Assembly: GCF_000801105.2 (NCBI RefSeq)
Contig: NW_026615401.1
Span: 1-64,000, forward strand
DNA length: 64,000 bases
From: Raphanus sativus
Lineage: Eukaryota; Streptophyta; Magnoliopsida; Brassicales; Brassicaceae
Direction of reading: 5' to 3'
Made by a program: the position numbers and the translations under genes. The notes under the pieces are model-generated. The model did no database searches, was not told the origin of the DNA, and was given only the letters and a program-made list of their open reading frames with translations. Shown here piece by piece: positions 1-13,980 of the stretch. Numbering within the stretch: position 1 is the first letter of the stretch; each line of letters begins with the position of its first letter.

Positions 1-3000
1 TGGGATTCTCTTACTCACACTCCTATGAGATTTATTCAACTTCCTGGTTATTCTCCACTGATTAGTGGTTCCAAATAAAGCTTCTTAGATCGTGGTTCAT
101 CCTGGTTTGATAAGAATCATGAAGATATTGCCATATGTCCGAACAGGCTAATCTGGAATCATCTGGATAGAAAGTGGGATATCTTCTTACTCACAACTCC
201 TATGAGATTTATTCAACTTCCTGGTTATTCTCCACTGATTAGTGGTTCCAAATAAAGCTTCTTAGATCGTGGTTCATCCTGGTTTGATAAGAATCATGAA
301 GATATTGCCATATGTCCGAACAGGCTAATCTGGAATCATCTGGATAGAAAGTGGGATATCTTCTTACTCACAACTCCTATGAGATTTATTCAACTTCCTG
401 GTTATTCTCCACTGATTAGTGGTTCCAAATAAAGCTTCTTAGATCGTGGTTCATCCTGGTTTGATAAGAATCATGAAGATATTGGCATATGTCCGAACAG
501 GCTAATCTGGAATCATCTGGATAGAAAGTGGGATATCTTCTTACTCACAACTCTTATGAGATTTATTCAACTTCCTGGTTATTCTCCACTGATTAGTGGT
601 TCCAAATAAAGCTTCTTAGATCGTGGTTCATCCTGGTTTGATAAGAATCATGAAGATATTGCCATATGTCCGAACAGGCTAATCTGGAATCATCTGGATA
701 GAAAGTGGGATATCTTCTTACTCACAACTCCTATGAGATTTATTCAACTTCCTGGTTATTCTCCACTGATTAGTGGTTCCAAATAAAGCTTCTTAGATCG
801 TGGTTCATCCTGGTTTGATAAGAATCATGAAGATATTGGCATATGTCCGAACAGGCTAATCTGGAATCATCTGGATAGAAAGTGGGATATCTTCTTACTC
901 ACAACTCCTATGAGATTTATTCAACTTCCTGGTTATTCTCCACTGATTAGTGGTTCCAAATAAAGCTTCTTAGATCGTGGTTCATCCTGGTTTGATAAGA
1001 ATCATGAAGATATTGCCATATGTCCGAACAGGCTAATCTGGAATCATCTGGATAGAAAGTGGGATATCTTCTTACTCACAACTCCTATGAGATTTATTCA
1101 ACTTCCTGGTTATTCTCCACTGATTAGTGGTTCCAAATAAAGCTTCTTAGATCGTGGTTCATCCTGGTTTGATAAGAATCATGAAGATATTGCCATATGT
1201 CCGAACAGGCTAATCTGGAATCATCTGGATAGAAAGTGGGATATCTTCTTACTCACAACTCCTATGAGATTTATTCAACTTCCTGGTTATTCTCCACTGA
1301 TTAGTGGTTCCAAATAAAGCTTCTTAGATCGTGGTTCATCCTGGTTTGATAAGAATCATGAAGATATTGCCATATGTCCGAACAGGCTAATCTGGAATCA
1401 TCTGGATAGAAAGTGGGATATCTTCTTACTCACAACTCCTATGAGATTTATTCAACTTCCTGGTTATTCTCCACTGATTAGTGGTTCCAAATAAAGCTTC
1501 TTAGATCGTGGTTCATCCTGGTTTGATAAGAATCATGAAGATATTGCCATATGTCCGAACAGGCTAATCTGGAATCATCTGGATAGAAAGTGGGATATCT
1601 TCTTACTCACAACTCCTATGAGATTTATTCAACTTCCTGGTTATTCTCCACTGATTAGTGGTTCCAAATAAAGCTTCTTAGATCGTGGTTCATCCTGGTT
1701 TGATAAGAATCATGAAGATAATGGCATATGTCCGAACAGGCTAATCTGGAATCATCTGGATAGAAAGTGGGATATCTTCTTACTCACAACTCCTATGAGA
1801 TTTATTCAACTTCCTGGTTATTCTCCACTGATTAGTGGTTCCAAATAAAGCTTCTTAGATCGTGGTTCATCCTGGTTTGATAAGAATCATGAAGATATTG
1901 CCATATGTCCGAACAGGCTAATCTGGAATCATCTGGATAGAAAGTGGGATATCTTCTTACTCACAACTCCTATGAGATTTATTCAACTTCCTGGTTATTC
2001 TCCACTGATTAGTGGTTCCAAATAAAGCTTCTTAGATCGTGGTTCATCCTGGTTTGATAAGAATCATGAAGATATTGCCATATGTCCGAACAGGCTAATC
2101 TGGAATCATCTGGATAGAAAGTGGGATATCTTCTTACTCACAACTCCTATGAGATTTATTCAACTTCCTGGTTATTCTCCACTGATTAGTGGTTCCAAAT
2201 AAAGCTTCTTAGATCGTGGTTCATCCTGGTTTGATAAGAATCATGAAGATATTGCCATATGTCCGAACAGGCTAATCTGGAATCATCTGGATAGAAAGTG
2301 GGATATCTTCTTACTCACAACTCCTATGAGATTTATTCAACTTCCTGGTTATTCTCCACTGATTAGTGGTTCCAAATAAAGCTTCTTAGATCGTGGTTCA
2401 TCCTGGTTTGATAAGAATCATGAAGATATTGCCATATGTCCGAACAGGCTAATCTGGAATCATCTGGATAGAAAGTGGGATATCTTCTTACTCACAACTC
2501 CTATGAGATTTATTCAACTTCCTGGTTATTCTCCACTGATTAGTGGTTCCAAATAAAGCTTCTTAGATCGTGGTTCATCCTGGTTTGATAAGAATCATGA
2601 AGATATTGCCATATGTCCGAACAGGCTAATCTGGAATCATCTGGATAGAAAGTGGGATATCTTCTTACTCACAACTCCTATGAGATTTATTCAACTTCCT
2701 GGTTATTCTCCACTGATTAGTGGTTCCAAATAAAGCTTCTTAGATCGTGGTTCATCCTGGTTTGATAAGAATCATGAAGATATTGCCATATGTCCGAACA
2801 GGCTAATCTGGAATCATCTGGATAGAAAGTGGGATATCTTCTTACTCACAACTCCTATGAGATTTATTCAACTTCCTGGTTATTCTCCACTGATTAGTGG
2901 TTCCAAATAAAGCTTCTTAGATCGTGGTTCATCCTGGTTTGATAAGAATCATGAAGATATTGCATATGTCCGAACAGGCTAATCTGGAATCATCTGGATA

Positions 3001-6000
3001 GAAAGTGGGATATCTTCTTACTCACAACTCCTATGAGATTTATTCAACTTCCTGGTTATTCTCCACTGATTAGTGGTTCCAAATAAAGCTTCTTAGATCG
3101 TGGTTCATCCTGGTTTGATAAGAATCATGAAGATATTGCCATATGTCCGAACAGGCTAATCTGGAATCATCTGGATAGAAAGTGGGATATCTTCTTACTC
3201 ACAACTCCTATGAGATTTATTCAACTTCCTGGTTATTCTCCACTGATTAGTGGTTCCAAATAAAGCTTCTTAGATCGTGGTTCATCCTGGTTTGATAAGA
3301 ATCATGAAGATATTGCCATATGTCCGAACAGGCTAATCTGGAATCATCTGGATAGAAAGTGGGATATCTTCTTACTCACAACTCCTATGAGATTTATTCA
3401 ACTTCCTGGTTATTCTCCACTGATTAGTGGTTCCAAATAAAGCTTCTTAGATCGTGGTTCATCCTGGTTTGATAAGAATCATGAAGATATTGCCATATGT
3501 CCGAACAGGCTAATCTGGAATCATCTGGATAGAAAGTGGGATATCTTCTTACTCACAACTCCTATGAGATTTATTCAACTTCCTGGTTATTCTCCACTGA
3601 TTAGTGGTTCCAAATAAAGCTTCTTAGATCGTGGTTCATCCTGGTTTGATAAGAATCATGAAGATATTGCCATATGTCCGAACAGGCTAATCTGGAATCA
3701 TCTGGATAGAAAGTGGGATATCTTCTTACTCACAACTCCTATGAGATTTATTCAACTTCCTGGTTATTCTCCACTGATTAGTGGTTCCAAATAAAGCTTC
3801 TTAGATCGTGGTTCATCCTGGTTTGATAAGAATCATGAAGATATTGCCATATGTCCGAACAGGCTAATCTGGAATCATCTGGATAGAAAGTGGGATATCT
3901 TCTTACTCACAACTCCTATGAGATTTATTCAACTTCCTGGTTATTCTCCACTGATTAGTGGTTCCAAATAAAGCTTCTTAGATCGTGGTTCATCCTGGTT
4001 TGATAAGAATCATGAAGATATTGCCATATGTCCGAACAGGCTAATCTGGAATCATCTGGATAGAAAGTGGGATATCTTCTTACTCACAACTCCTATGAGA
4101 TTTATTCAACTTCCTGGTTATTCTCCACTGATTAGTGGTTCCAAATAAAGCTTCTTAGATCGTGGTTCATCCTGGTTTGATAAGAATCATGAAGATATTG
4201 CCATATGTCCGAACAGGCTAATCTGGAATCATCTGGATAGAAAGTGGGATATCTTCTTACTCACAACTCCTATGAGATTTATTCAACTTCCTGGTTATTC
4301 TCCACTGATTAGTGGTTCCAAATAAAGCTTCTTAGATCGTGGTTCATCCTGGTTTGATAAGAATCATGAAGATATTGCCATATGTCCGAACAGGCTAATC
4401 TGGAATCATCTGGATAGAAAGTGGGATATCTTCTTACTCACAACTCCTATGAGATTTATTCAACTTCCTGGTTATTCTCCACTGATTAGTGGTTCCAAAT
4501 AAAGCTTCTTAGATCGTGGTTCATCCTGGTTTGATAAGAATCATGAAGATATTGGCATATGTCCGAACAGGCTAATCTGGAATCATCTGGATAGAAAGTG
4601 GGATATCTTCTTACTCACAACTCCTATGAGATTTATTCAACTTCCTGGTTATTCTCCACTGATTAGTGGTTCCAAATAAAGCTTCTTAGATCGTGGTTCA
4701 TCCTGGTTTGATAAGAATCATGAAGATATTGCCATATGTCCGAACAGGCTAATCTGGAATCATCTGGATAGAAAGTGGGATATCTTCTTACTCACAACTC
4801 CTATGAGATTTATTCAACTTCCTGGTTATTCTCCACTGATTAGTGGTTCCAAATAAAGCTTCTTAGATCGTGGTTCATCCTGGTTTGATAAGAATCATGA
4901 AGATATTGCCATATGTCCGAACAGGCTAATCTGGAATCATCTGGATAGAAAGTGGGATATCTTCTTACTCACAACTCCTATGAGATTTATTCAACTTCCT
5001 GGTTATTCTCCACTGATTAGTGGTTCCAAATAAAGCTTCTTAGATCGTGGTTCATCCTGGTTTGATAAGAATCATGAAGATATTGCCATATGTCCGAACA
5101 GGCTAATCTGGAATCATCTGGATAGAAAGTGGGATATCTTCTTACTCACAACTCCTATGAGATTTATTCAACTTCCTGGTTATTCTCCACTGATTAGTGG
5201 TTCCAAATAAAGCTTCTTAGATCGTGGTTCATCCTGGTTTGATAAGAATCATGAAGATATTGCCATATGTCCGAACAGGCTAATCTGGAATCATCTGGAT
5301 AGAAAGTGGGATATCTTCTTACTCACAACTCCTATGAGATTTATTCAACTTCCTGGTTATTCTCCACTGATTAGTGGTTCCAAATAAAGCTTCTTAGATC
5401 GTGGTTCATCCTGGTTTGATAAGAATCATGAAGATATTGCCATATGTCCGAACAGGCTAATCTGGAATCATCTGGATAGAAAGTGGGATATCTTCTTACT
5501 CACAACTCCTATGAGATTTATTCAACTTCCTGGTTATTCTCCACTGATTAGTGGTTCCAAATAAAGCTTCTTAGATCGTGGTTCATCCTGGTTTGATAAG
5601 AATCATGAAGATATTGCCATATGTCCGAACAGGCTAATCTGGAATCATCTGGATAGAAAGTGGGATATCTTCTTACTCACAACTCCTATGAGATTTATTC
5701 AACTTCCTGGTTATTCTCCACTGATTAGTGGTTCCAAATAAAGCTTCTTAGATCGTGGTTCATCCTGGTTTGATAAGAATCATGAAGATATTGCCATATG
5801 TCCGAACAGGCTAATCTGGAATCATCTGGATAGAAAGTGGGATATCTTCTTACTCACAACTCCTATGAGATTTATTCAACTTCCTGGTTATTCTCCACTG
5901 ATTAGTGGTTCCAAATAAAGCTTCTTAGATCGTGGTTCATCCTGGTTTGATAAGAATCATGAAGATATTGCCATATGTCCGAACAGGCTAATCTGGAATC

Positions 6001-9000
6001 ATCTGGATAGAAAGTGGGATATCTTCTTACTCACAACTCCTATGAGATTTATTCAACTTCCTGGTTATTCTCCACTGATTAGTGGTTCCAAATAAAGCTT
6101 CTTAGATCGTGGTTCATCCTGGTTTGATAAGAATCATGAAGATATTGCCATATGTCCGAACAGGCTAATCTGGAATCATCTGGATAGAAAGTGGGATATC
6201 TTCTTACTCACAACTCCTATGAGATTTATTCAACTTCCTGGTTATTCTCCACTGATTAGTGGTTCCAAATAAAGCTTCTTAGATCGTGGTTCATCCTGGT
6301 TTGATAAGAATCATGAAGATATTGCCATATGTCCGAACAGGCTAATCTGGAATCATCTGGATAGAAAGTGGGATATCTTCTTACTCACAACTCCTATGAG
6401 ATTTATTCAACTTCCTGGTTATTCTCCACTGATTAGTGGTTCCAAATAAAGCTTCTTAGATCGTGGTTCATCCTGGTTTGATAAGAATCATGAAGATATT
6501 GCCATATGTCCGAACAGGCTAATCTGGAATCATCTGGATAGAAAGTGGGATATCTTCTTACTCACAACTCCTATGAGATTTATTCAACTTCCTGGTTATT
6601 CTCCACTGATTAGTGGTTCCAAATAAAGCTTCTTAGATCGTGGTTCATCCTGGTTTGATAAGAATCATGAAGATATTGCCATATGTCCGAACAGGCTAAT
6701 CTGGAATCATCTGGATAGAAAGTGGGATATCTTCTTACTCACAACTCCTATGAGATTTATTCAACTTCCTGGTTATTCTCCACTGATTAGTGGTTCCAAA
6801 TAAAGCTTCTTAGATCGTGGTTCATCCTGGTTTGATAAGAATCATGAAGATATTGGCATATGTCCGAACAGGCTAATCTGGAATCATCTGGATAGAAAGT
6901 GGGATATCTTCTTACTCACAACTCCTATGAGATTTATTCAACTTCCTGGTTATTCTCCACTGATTAGTGGTTCCAAATAAAGCTTCTTAGATCGTGGTTC
7001 ATCCTGGTTTGATAAGAATCATGAAGATATTGCCATATGTCCGAACAGGCTAATCTGGAATCATCTGGATAGAAAGTGGGATATCTTCTTACTCACAACT
7101 CCTATGAGATTTATTCAACTTCCTGGTTATTCTCCACTGATTAGTGGTTCCAAATAAAGCTTCTTAGATCGTGGTTCATCCTGGTTTGATAAGAATCATG
7201 AAGATATTGCCATATGTCCGAACAGGCTAATCTGGAATCATCTGGATAGAAAGTGGGATATCTTCTTACTCACAACTCCTATGAGATTTATTCAACTTCC
7301 TGGTTATTCTCCACTGATTAGTGGTTCCAAATAAAGCTTCTTAGATCGTGGTTCATCCTGGTTTGATAAGAATCATGAAGATATTGCCATATGTCCGAAC
7401 AGGCTAATCTGGAATCATCTGGATAGAAAGTGGGATATCTTCTTACTCACAACTCCTATGAGATTTATTCAACTTCCTGGTTATTCTCCACTGATTAGTG
7501 GTTCCAAATAAAGCTTCTTAGATCGTGGTTCATCCTGGTTTGATAAGAATCATGAAGATATTGCCATATGTCCGAACAGGCTAATCTGGAATCATCTGGA
7601 TAGAAAGTGGGATATCTTCTTACTCACAACTCCTATGAGATTTATTCAACTTCCTGGTTATTCTCCACTGATTAGTGGTTCCAAATAAAGCTTCTTAGAT
7701 CGTGGTTCATCCTGGTTTGATAAGAATCATGAAGATATTGCCATATGTCCGAACAGGCTAATCTGGAATCATCTGGATAGAAAGTGGGATATCTTCTTAC
7801 TCACAACTCCTATGAGATTTATTCAACTTCCTGGTTATTCTCCACTGATTAGTGGTTCCAAATAAAGCTTCTTAGATCGTGGTTCATCCTGGTTTGATAA
7901 GAATCATGAAGATATTGCCATATGTCCGAACAGGCTAATCTGGAATCATCTGGATAGAAAGTGGGATATCTTCTTACTCACAACTCCTATGAGATTTATT
8001 CAACTTCCTGGTTATTCTCCACTGATTAGTGGTTCCAAATAAAGCTTCTTAGATCGTGGTTCATCCTGGTTTGATAAGAATCATGAAGATATTGCCATAT
8101 GTCCGAACAGGCTAATCTGGAATCATCTGGATAGAAAGTGGGATATCTTCTTACTCACAACTCCTATGAGATTTATTCAACTTCCTGGTTATTCTCCACT
8201 GATTAGTGGTTCCAAATAAAGCTTCTTAGATCGTGGTTCATCCTGGTTTGATAAGAATCATGAAGATATTGCCATATGTCCGAACAGGCTAATCTGGAAT
8301 CATCTGGATAGAAAGTGGGATATCTTCTTACTCACAACTCCTATGAGATTTATTCAACTTCCTGGTTATTCTCCACTGATTAGTGGTTCCAAATAAAGCT
8401 TCTTAGATCGTGGTTCATCCTGGTTTGATAAGAATCATGAAGATATTGCCATATGTCCGAACAGGCTAATCTGGAATCATCTGGATAGAAAGTGGGATAT
8501 CTTCTTACTCACAACTCCTATGAGATTTATTCAACTTCCTGGTTATTCTCCACTGATTAGTGGTTCCAAATAAAGCTTCTTAGATCGTGGTTCATCCTGG
8601 TTTGATAAGAATCATGAAGATATTGGCATATGTCCGAACAGGCTAATCTGGAATCATCTGGATAGAAAGTGGGATATCTTCTTACTCACAACTCCTATGA
8701 GATTTATTCAACTTCCTGGTTATTCTCCACTGATTAGTGGTTCCAAATAAAGCTTCTTAGATCGTGGTTCATCCTGGTTTGATAAGAATCATGAAGATAT
8801 TGCCATATGTCCGAACAGGCTAATCTGGAATCATCTGGATAGAAAGTGGGATATCTTCTTACTCACAACTCCTATGAGATTTATTCAACTTCCTGGTTAT
8901 TCTCCACTGATTAGTGGTTCCAAATAAAGCTTCTTAGATCGTGGTTCATCCTGGTTTGATAAGAATCATGAAGATATTGCCATATGTCCGAACAGGCTAA

Positions 9001-12000
9001 TCTGGAATCATCTGGATAGAAAGTGGGATATCTTCTTACTCACAACTCCTATGAGATTTATTCAACTTCCTGGTTATTCTCCACTGATTAGTGGTTCCAA
9101 ATAAAGCTTCTTAGATCGTGGTTCATCCTGGTTTGATAAGAATCATGAAGATATTGCCATATGTCCGAACAGGCTAATCTGGAATCATCTGGATAGAAAG
9201 TGGGATATCTTCTTACTCACAACTCCTATGAGATTTATTCAACTTCCTGGTTATTCTCCACTGATTAGTGGTTCCAAATAAAGCTTCTTAGATCGTGGTT
9301 CATCCTGGTTTGATAAGAATCATGAAGATATTGCATATGTCCGAACAGGCTAATCTGGAATCATCTGGATAGAAAGTGGGATATCTTCTTACTCACAACT
9401 CCTATGAGATTTATTCAACTTCCTGGTTATTCTCCACTGATTAGTGGTTCCAAATAAAGCTTCTTAGATCGTGGTTCATCCTGGTTTGATAAGAATCATG
9501 AAGATATTGCCATATGTCCGAACAGGCTAATCTGGAATCATCTGGATAGAAAGTGGGATATCTTCTTACTCACAACTCCTATGAGATTTATTCAACTTCC
9601 TGGTTATTCTCCACTGATTAGTGGTTCCAAATAAAGCTTCTTAGATCGTGGTTCATCCTGGTTTGATAAGAATCATGAAGATATTGCCATATGTCCGAAC
9701 AGGCTAATCTGGAATCATCTGGATAGAAAGTGGGATATCTTCTTACTCACAACTCCTATGAGATTTATTCAACTTCCTGGTTATTCTCCACTGATTAGTG
9801 GTTCCAAATAAAGCTTCTTAGATCGTGGTTCATCCTGGTTTGATAAGAATCATGAAGATATTGCCATATGTCCGAACAGGCTAATCTGGAATCATCTGGA
9901 TAGAAAGTGGGATATCTTCTTACTCACAACTCCTATGAGATTTATTCAACTTCCTGGTTATTCTCCACTGATTAGTGGTTCCAAATAAAGCTTCTTAGAT
10001 CGTGGTTCATCCTGGTTTGATAAGAATCATGAAGATATTGCCATATGTCCGAACAGGCTAATCTGGAATCATCTGGATAGAAAGTGGGATATCTTCTTAC
10101 TCACAACTCCTATGAGATTTATTCAACTTCCTGGTTATTCTCCACTGATTAGTGGTTCCAAATAAAGCTTCTTAGATCGTGGTTCATCCTGGTTTGATAA
10201 GAATCATGAAGATATTGCCATATGTCCGAACAGGCTAATCTGGAATCATCTGGATAGAAAGTGGGATATCTTCTTACTCACAACTCCTATGAGATTTATT
10301 CAACTTCCTGGTTATTCTCCACTGATTAGTGGTTCCAAATAAAGCTTCTTAGATCGTGGTTCATCCTGGTTTGATAAGAATCATGAAGATATGCCATATG
10401 TCCGAACAGGCTAATCTGGAATCATCTGGATAGAAAGTGGGATATCTTCTTACTCACAACTCCTATGAGATTTATTCAACTTCCTGGTTATTCTCCACTG
10501 ATTAGTGGTTCCAAATAAAGCTTCTTAGATCGTGGTTCATCCTGGTTTGATAAGAATCATGAAGATATTGCCATATGTCCGAACAGGCTAATCTGGAATC
10601 ATCTGGATAGAAAGTGGGATATCTTCTTACTCACAACTCCTATGAGATTTATTCAACTTCCTGGTTATTCTCCACTGATTAGTGGTTCCAAATAAAGCTT
10701 CTTAGATCGTGGTTCATCCTGGTTTGATAAGAATCATGAAGATATTGCCATATGTCCGAACAGGCTAATCTGGAATCATCTGGATAGAAAGTGGGATATC
10801 TTCTTACTCACAACTCCTATGAGATTTATTCAACTTCCTGGTTATTCTCCACTGATTAGTGGTTCCAAATAAAGCTTCTTAGATCGTGGTTCATCCTGGT
10901 TTGATAAGAATCATGAAGATATTGCCATATGTCCGAACAGGCTAATCTGGAATCATCTGGATAGAAAGTGGGATATCTTCTTACTCACAACTCCTATGAG
11001 ATTTATTCAACTTCCTGGTTATTCTCCACTGATTAGTGGTTCCAAATAAAGCTTCTTAGATCGTGGTTCATCCTGGTTTGATAAGAATCATGAAGATATT
11101 GCCATATGTCCGAACAGGCTAATCTGGAATCATCTGGATAGAAAGTGGGATATCTTCTTACTCACAACTCCTATGAGATTTATTCAACTTCCTGGTTATT
11201 CTCCACTGATTAGTGGTTCCAAATAAAGCTTCTTAGATCGTGGTTCATCCTGGTTTGATAAGAATCATGAAGATATGCCATATGTCCGAACAGGCTAATC
11301 TGGAATCATCTGGATAGAAAGTGGGATATCTTCTTACTCACAACTCCTATGAGATTTATTCAACTTCCTGGTTATTCTCCACTGATTAGTGGTTCCAAAT
11401 AAAGCTTCTTAGATCGTGGTTCATCCTGGTTTGATAAGAATCATGAAGATATTGCCATATGTCCGAACAGGCTAATCTGGAATCATCTGGATAGAAAGTG
11501 GGATATCTTCTTACTCACAACTCCTATGAGATTTATTCAACTTCCTGGTTATTCTCCACTGATTAGTGGTTCCAAATAAAGCTTCTTAGATCGTGGTTCA
11601 TCCTGGTTTGATAAGAATCATGAAGATATTGCCATATGTCCGAACAGGCTAATCTGGAATCATCTGGATAGAAAGTGGGATATCTTCTTACTCACAACTC
11701 CTATGAGATTTATTCAACTTCCTGGTTATTCTCCACTGATTAGTGGTTCCAAATAAAGCTTCTTAGATCGTGGTTCATCCTGGTTTGATAAGAATCATGA
11801 AGATAATGGCATATGTCCGAACAGGCTAATCTGGAATCATCTGGATAGAAAGTGGGATATCTTCTTACTCACAACTCCTATGAGATTTATTCAACTTCCT
11901 GGTTATTCTCCACTGATTAGTGGTTCCAAATAAAGCTTCTTAGATCGTGGTTCATCCTGGTTTGATAAGAATCATGAAGATATTGCCATATGTCCGAACA

Positions 12001-13187
12001 GGCTAATCTGGAATCATCTGGATAGAAAGTGGGATATCTTCTTACTCACAACTCCTATGAGATTTATTCAACTTCCTGGTTATTCTCCACTGATTAGTGG
12101 TTCCAAATAAAGCTTCTTAGATCGTGGTTCATCCTGGTTTGATAAGAATCATGAAGATATTGCCATATGTCCGAACAGGCTAATCTGGAATCATCTGGAT
12201 AGAAAGTGGGATATCTTCTTACTCACAACTCCTATGAGATTTATTCAACTTCCTGGTTATTCTCCACTGATTAGTGGTTCCAAATAAAGCTTCTTAGATC
12301 GTGGTTCATCCTGGTTTGATAAGAATCATGAAGATATTGCCATATGTCCGAACAGGCTAATCTGGAATCATCTGGATAGAAAGTGGGATATCTTCTTACT
12401 CACAACTCCTATGAGATTTATTCAACTTCCTGGTTATTCTCCACTGATTAGTGGTTCCAAATAAAGCTTCTTAGATCGTGGTTCATCCTGGTTTGATAAG
12501 AATCATGAAGATATTGCCATATGTCCGAACAGGCTAATCTGGAATCATCTGGATAGAAAGTGGGATATCTTCTTACTCACAACTCCTATGAGATTTATTC
12601 AACTTCCTGGTTATTCTCCACTGATTAGTGGTTCCAAATAAAGCTTCTTAGATCGTGGTTCATCCTGGTTTGATAAGAATCATGAAGATATTGCCATATG
12701 TCCGAACAGGCTAATCTGGAATCATCTGGATAGAAAGTGGGATATCTTCTTACTCACAACTCCTATGAGATTTATTCAACTTCCTGGTTATTCTCCACTG
12801 ATTAGTGGTTCCAAATAAAGCTTCTTAGATCGTGGTTCATCCTGGTTTGATAAGAATCATGAAGATATTGCCATATGTCCGAACAGGCTAATCTGGAATC
12901 ATCTGGATAGAAAGTGGGATATCTTCTTACTCACAACTCCTATGAGATTTATTCAACTTCCTGGTTATTCTCCACTGATTAGTGGTTCCAAATAAAGCTT
13001 CTTAGATCGTGGTTCATCCTGGTTTGATAAGAATCATGAAGATATTGGCATATGTCCGAACAGGCTAATCTGGAATCATCTGGATAGAAAGTGGGATATC
13101 TTCTTACTCACAACTCCTATGAGATTTATTCAACTTCCTGGTTATTCTCCACTGATTAGTGGTTCCAAATAAAGCTTCTTATATCGT
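1..13187 (+). repeat. 177-bp satellite array S1 (about 74 monomers)
   Basis: Head-to-tail tandem repeat. The landmark CCTATGAG recurs from 22 to 13116; the 13094-bp distance equals 74 units of 177 bp less four 1-bp deletions (near 2961, 9331, 10392, 11274). Each unit has one HindIII (AAGCTT), one EcoRV (GATATC) and one NdeI-like (CATATG) site and the dyad CCACTGATTAGTGG (first copy 55-68). Monomers are almost identical. Nearly all variation I see lies in one short site (consensus GATATTGCCATATG). No coding potential. Unit length and homogeneity fit a plant centromeric satellite; that role is inferred. Confidence 0.97.
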
Positions 13188-13980
13188 TAATACACTCCTA
13201 GGATGCTTCTCTGGATGATAAGGGGATAGATCCTTGCAAGTAGAGAATCAGAGACTCAATCTTCTTCAAGGCTTGTGGGTTGAATGGTGACACAAAGAGT
13301 TATGGAAGGGACTCCTTGATACTCCTAAGTAATCAGTCTCGGATATGACACACCAGGAAGGATTACTCTTGTGGTTTTGTTAGATATGACACACTAACAA
13401 AGACTCAAGAAATCTCAGAACTACAAGGAAGCTTGCAGTCGACAGAGAGAGAGACAAGAGTCTGAAAATAAAAGATTGGATAAAATGAAACTAGGGCATC
13501 CGAGTACATATTTATAGAGAAGGCAAGGAACAGGCTCCTTGTTCTCTAAATGTGACATAAAAATAAACCATAGTCTAAAATAAAACATAAGATAAAATAT
13601 GAAAGTCTGAAAATCCTAAGTACATCAAATGAGTGATAGGAAAGCAACATATGGCCTCGTTAAAAACCTATCTTTGGAAAACCCAGTGGGACAAAACCAA
13701 AGATAGGGAAAAAGAGCACACATATCTTACTTGCTCATTTGATGACTATCTAGAAAAAGAAATAGCTTGAATTGTGGTAAGTGTGTCTTGGTTGATCAAG
13801 CTTCTTCCAAGACTTTCTTCTTGCTTCATGGATGTCTTAAGTAGTCCTCCAATGGCTTCTTTGAGTTGCTTGCTTCTGGCTCGAGTCATGGGACCCTTAG
13901 GCATGGTGAGAGCATCTTCATCAGCTGGTTCCTCCATGGTCTCCTTGTCTTCTTTGCTTGACTGGTCCATGATCATATCA
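13188..13980 (-). repeat. G1 3' LTR
   Basis: A 793-bp direct repeat of 19159-19951. In element orientation it starts TGATATGAT at 13980, directly after the polypurine tract, and ends GTGTATTA at 13188 against satellite S1. It encodes the last roughly 77 residues of the G1 polyprotein. A perfect TATAAATA is visible at 13509-13516 (minus). Confidence 0.95.
13667..13707 (-). promoter_or_regulatory. Conserved 3' stem-loop (G1)
   Basis: An 11-bp perfect inverted repeat (13667-13677 and 13697-13707; CCTATCTTTGG with its complement) encloses a 19-nt loop. In transcript sense the loop reads TTTTGTCCCACTGGGTTTT. It starts about 40 nt after the polyprotein stop and lies within the LTR. The 5' LTR copy is at 19638-19678. 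The same loop on different stems occurs in every other element of the window. Function unknown. Confidence 0.85.

Noticed and set aside
470..13060. Higher-order repeat in S1 (GGCATAT variants at monomers 3, 26 and 49 are 23 units apart)
   Set aside because: The next expected positions do not carry it and other copies (5, 39, 74) do not fit; no consistent longer period.
1..13187. Regular repeats as a CRISPR array
   Set aside because: The unit is 177 bp, wholly repeated with no unique spacers, in a plant retrotransposon context.
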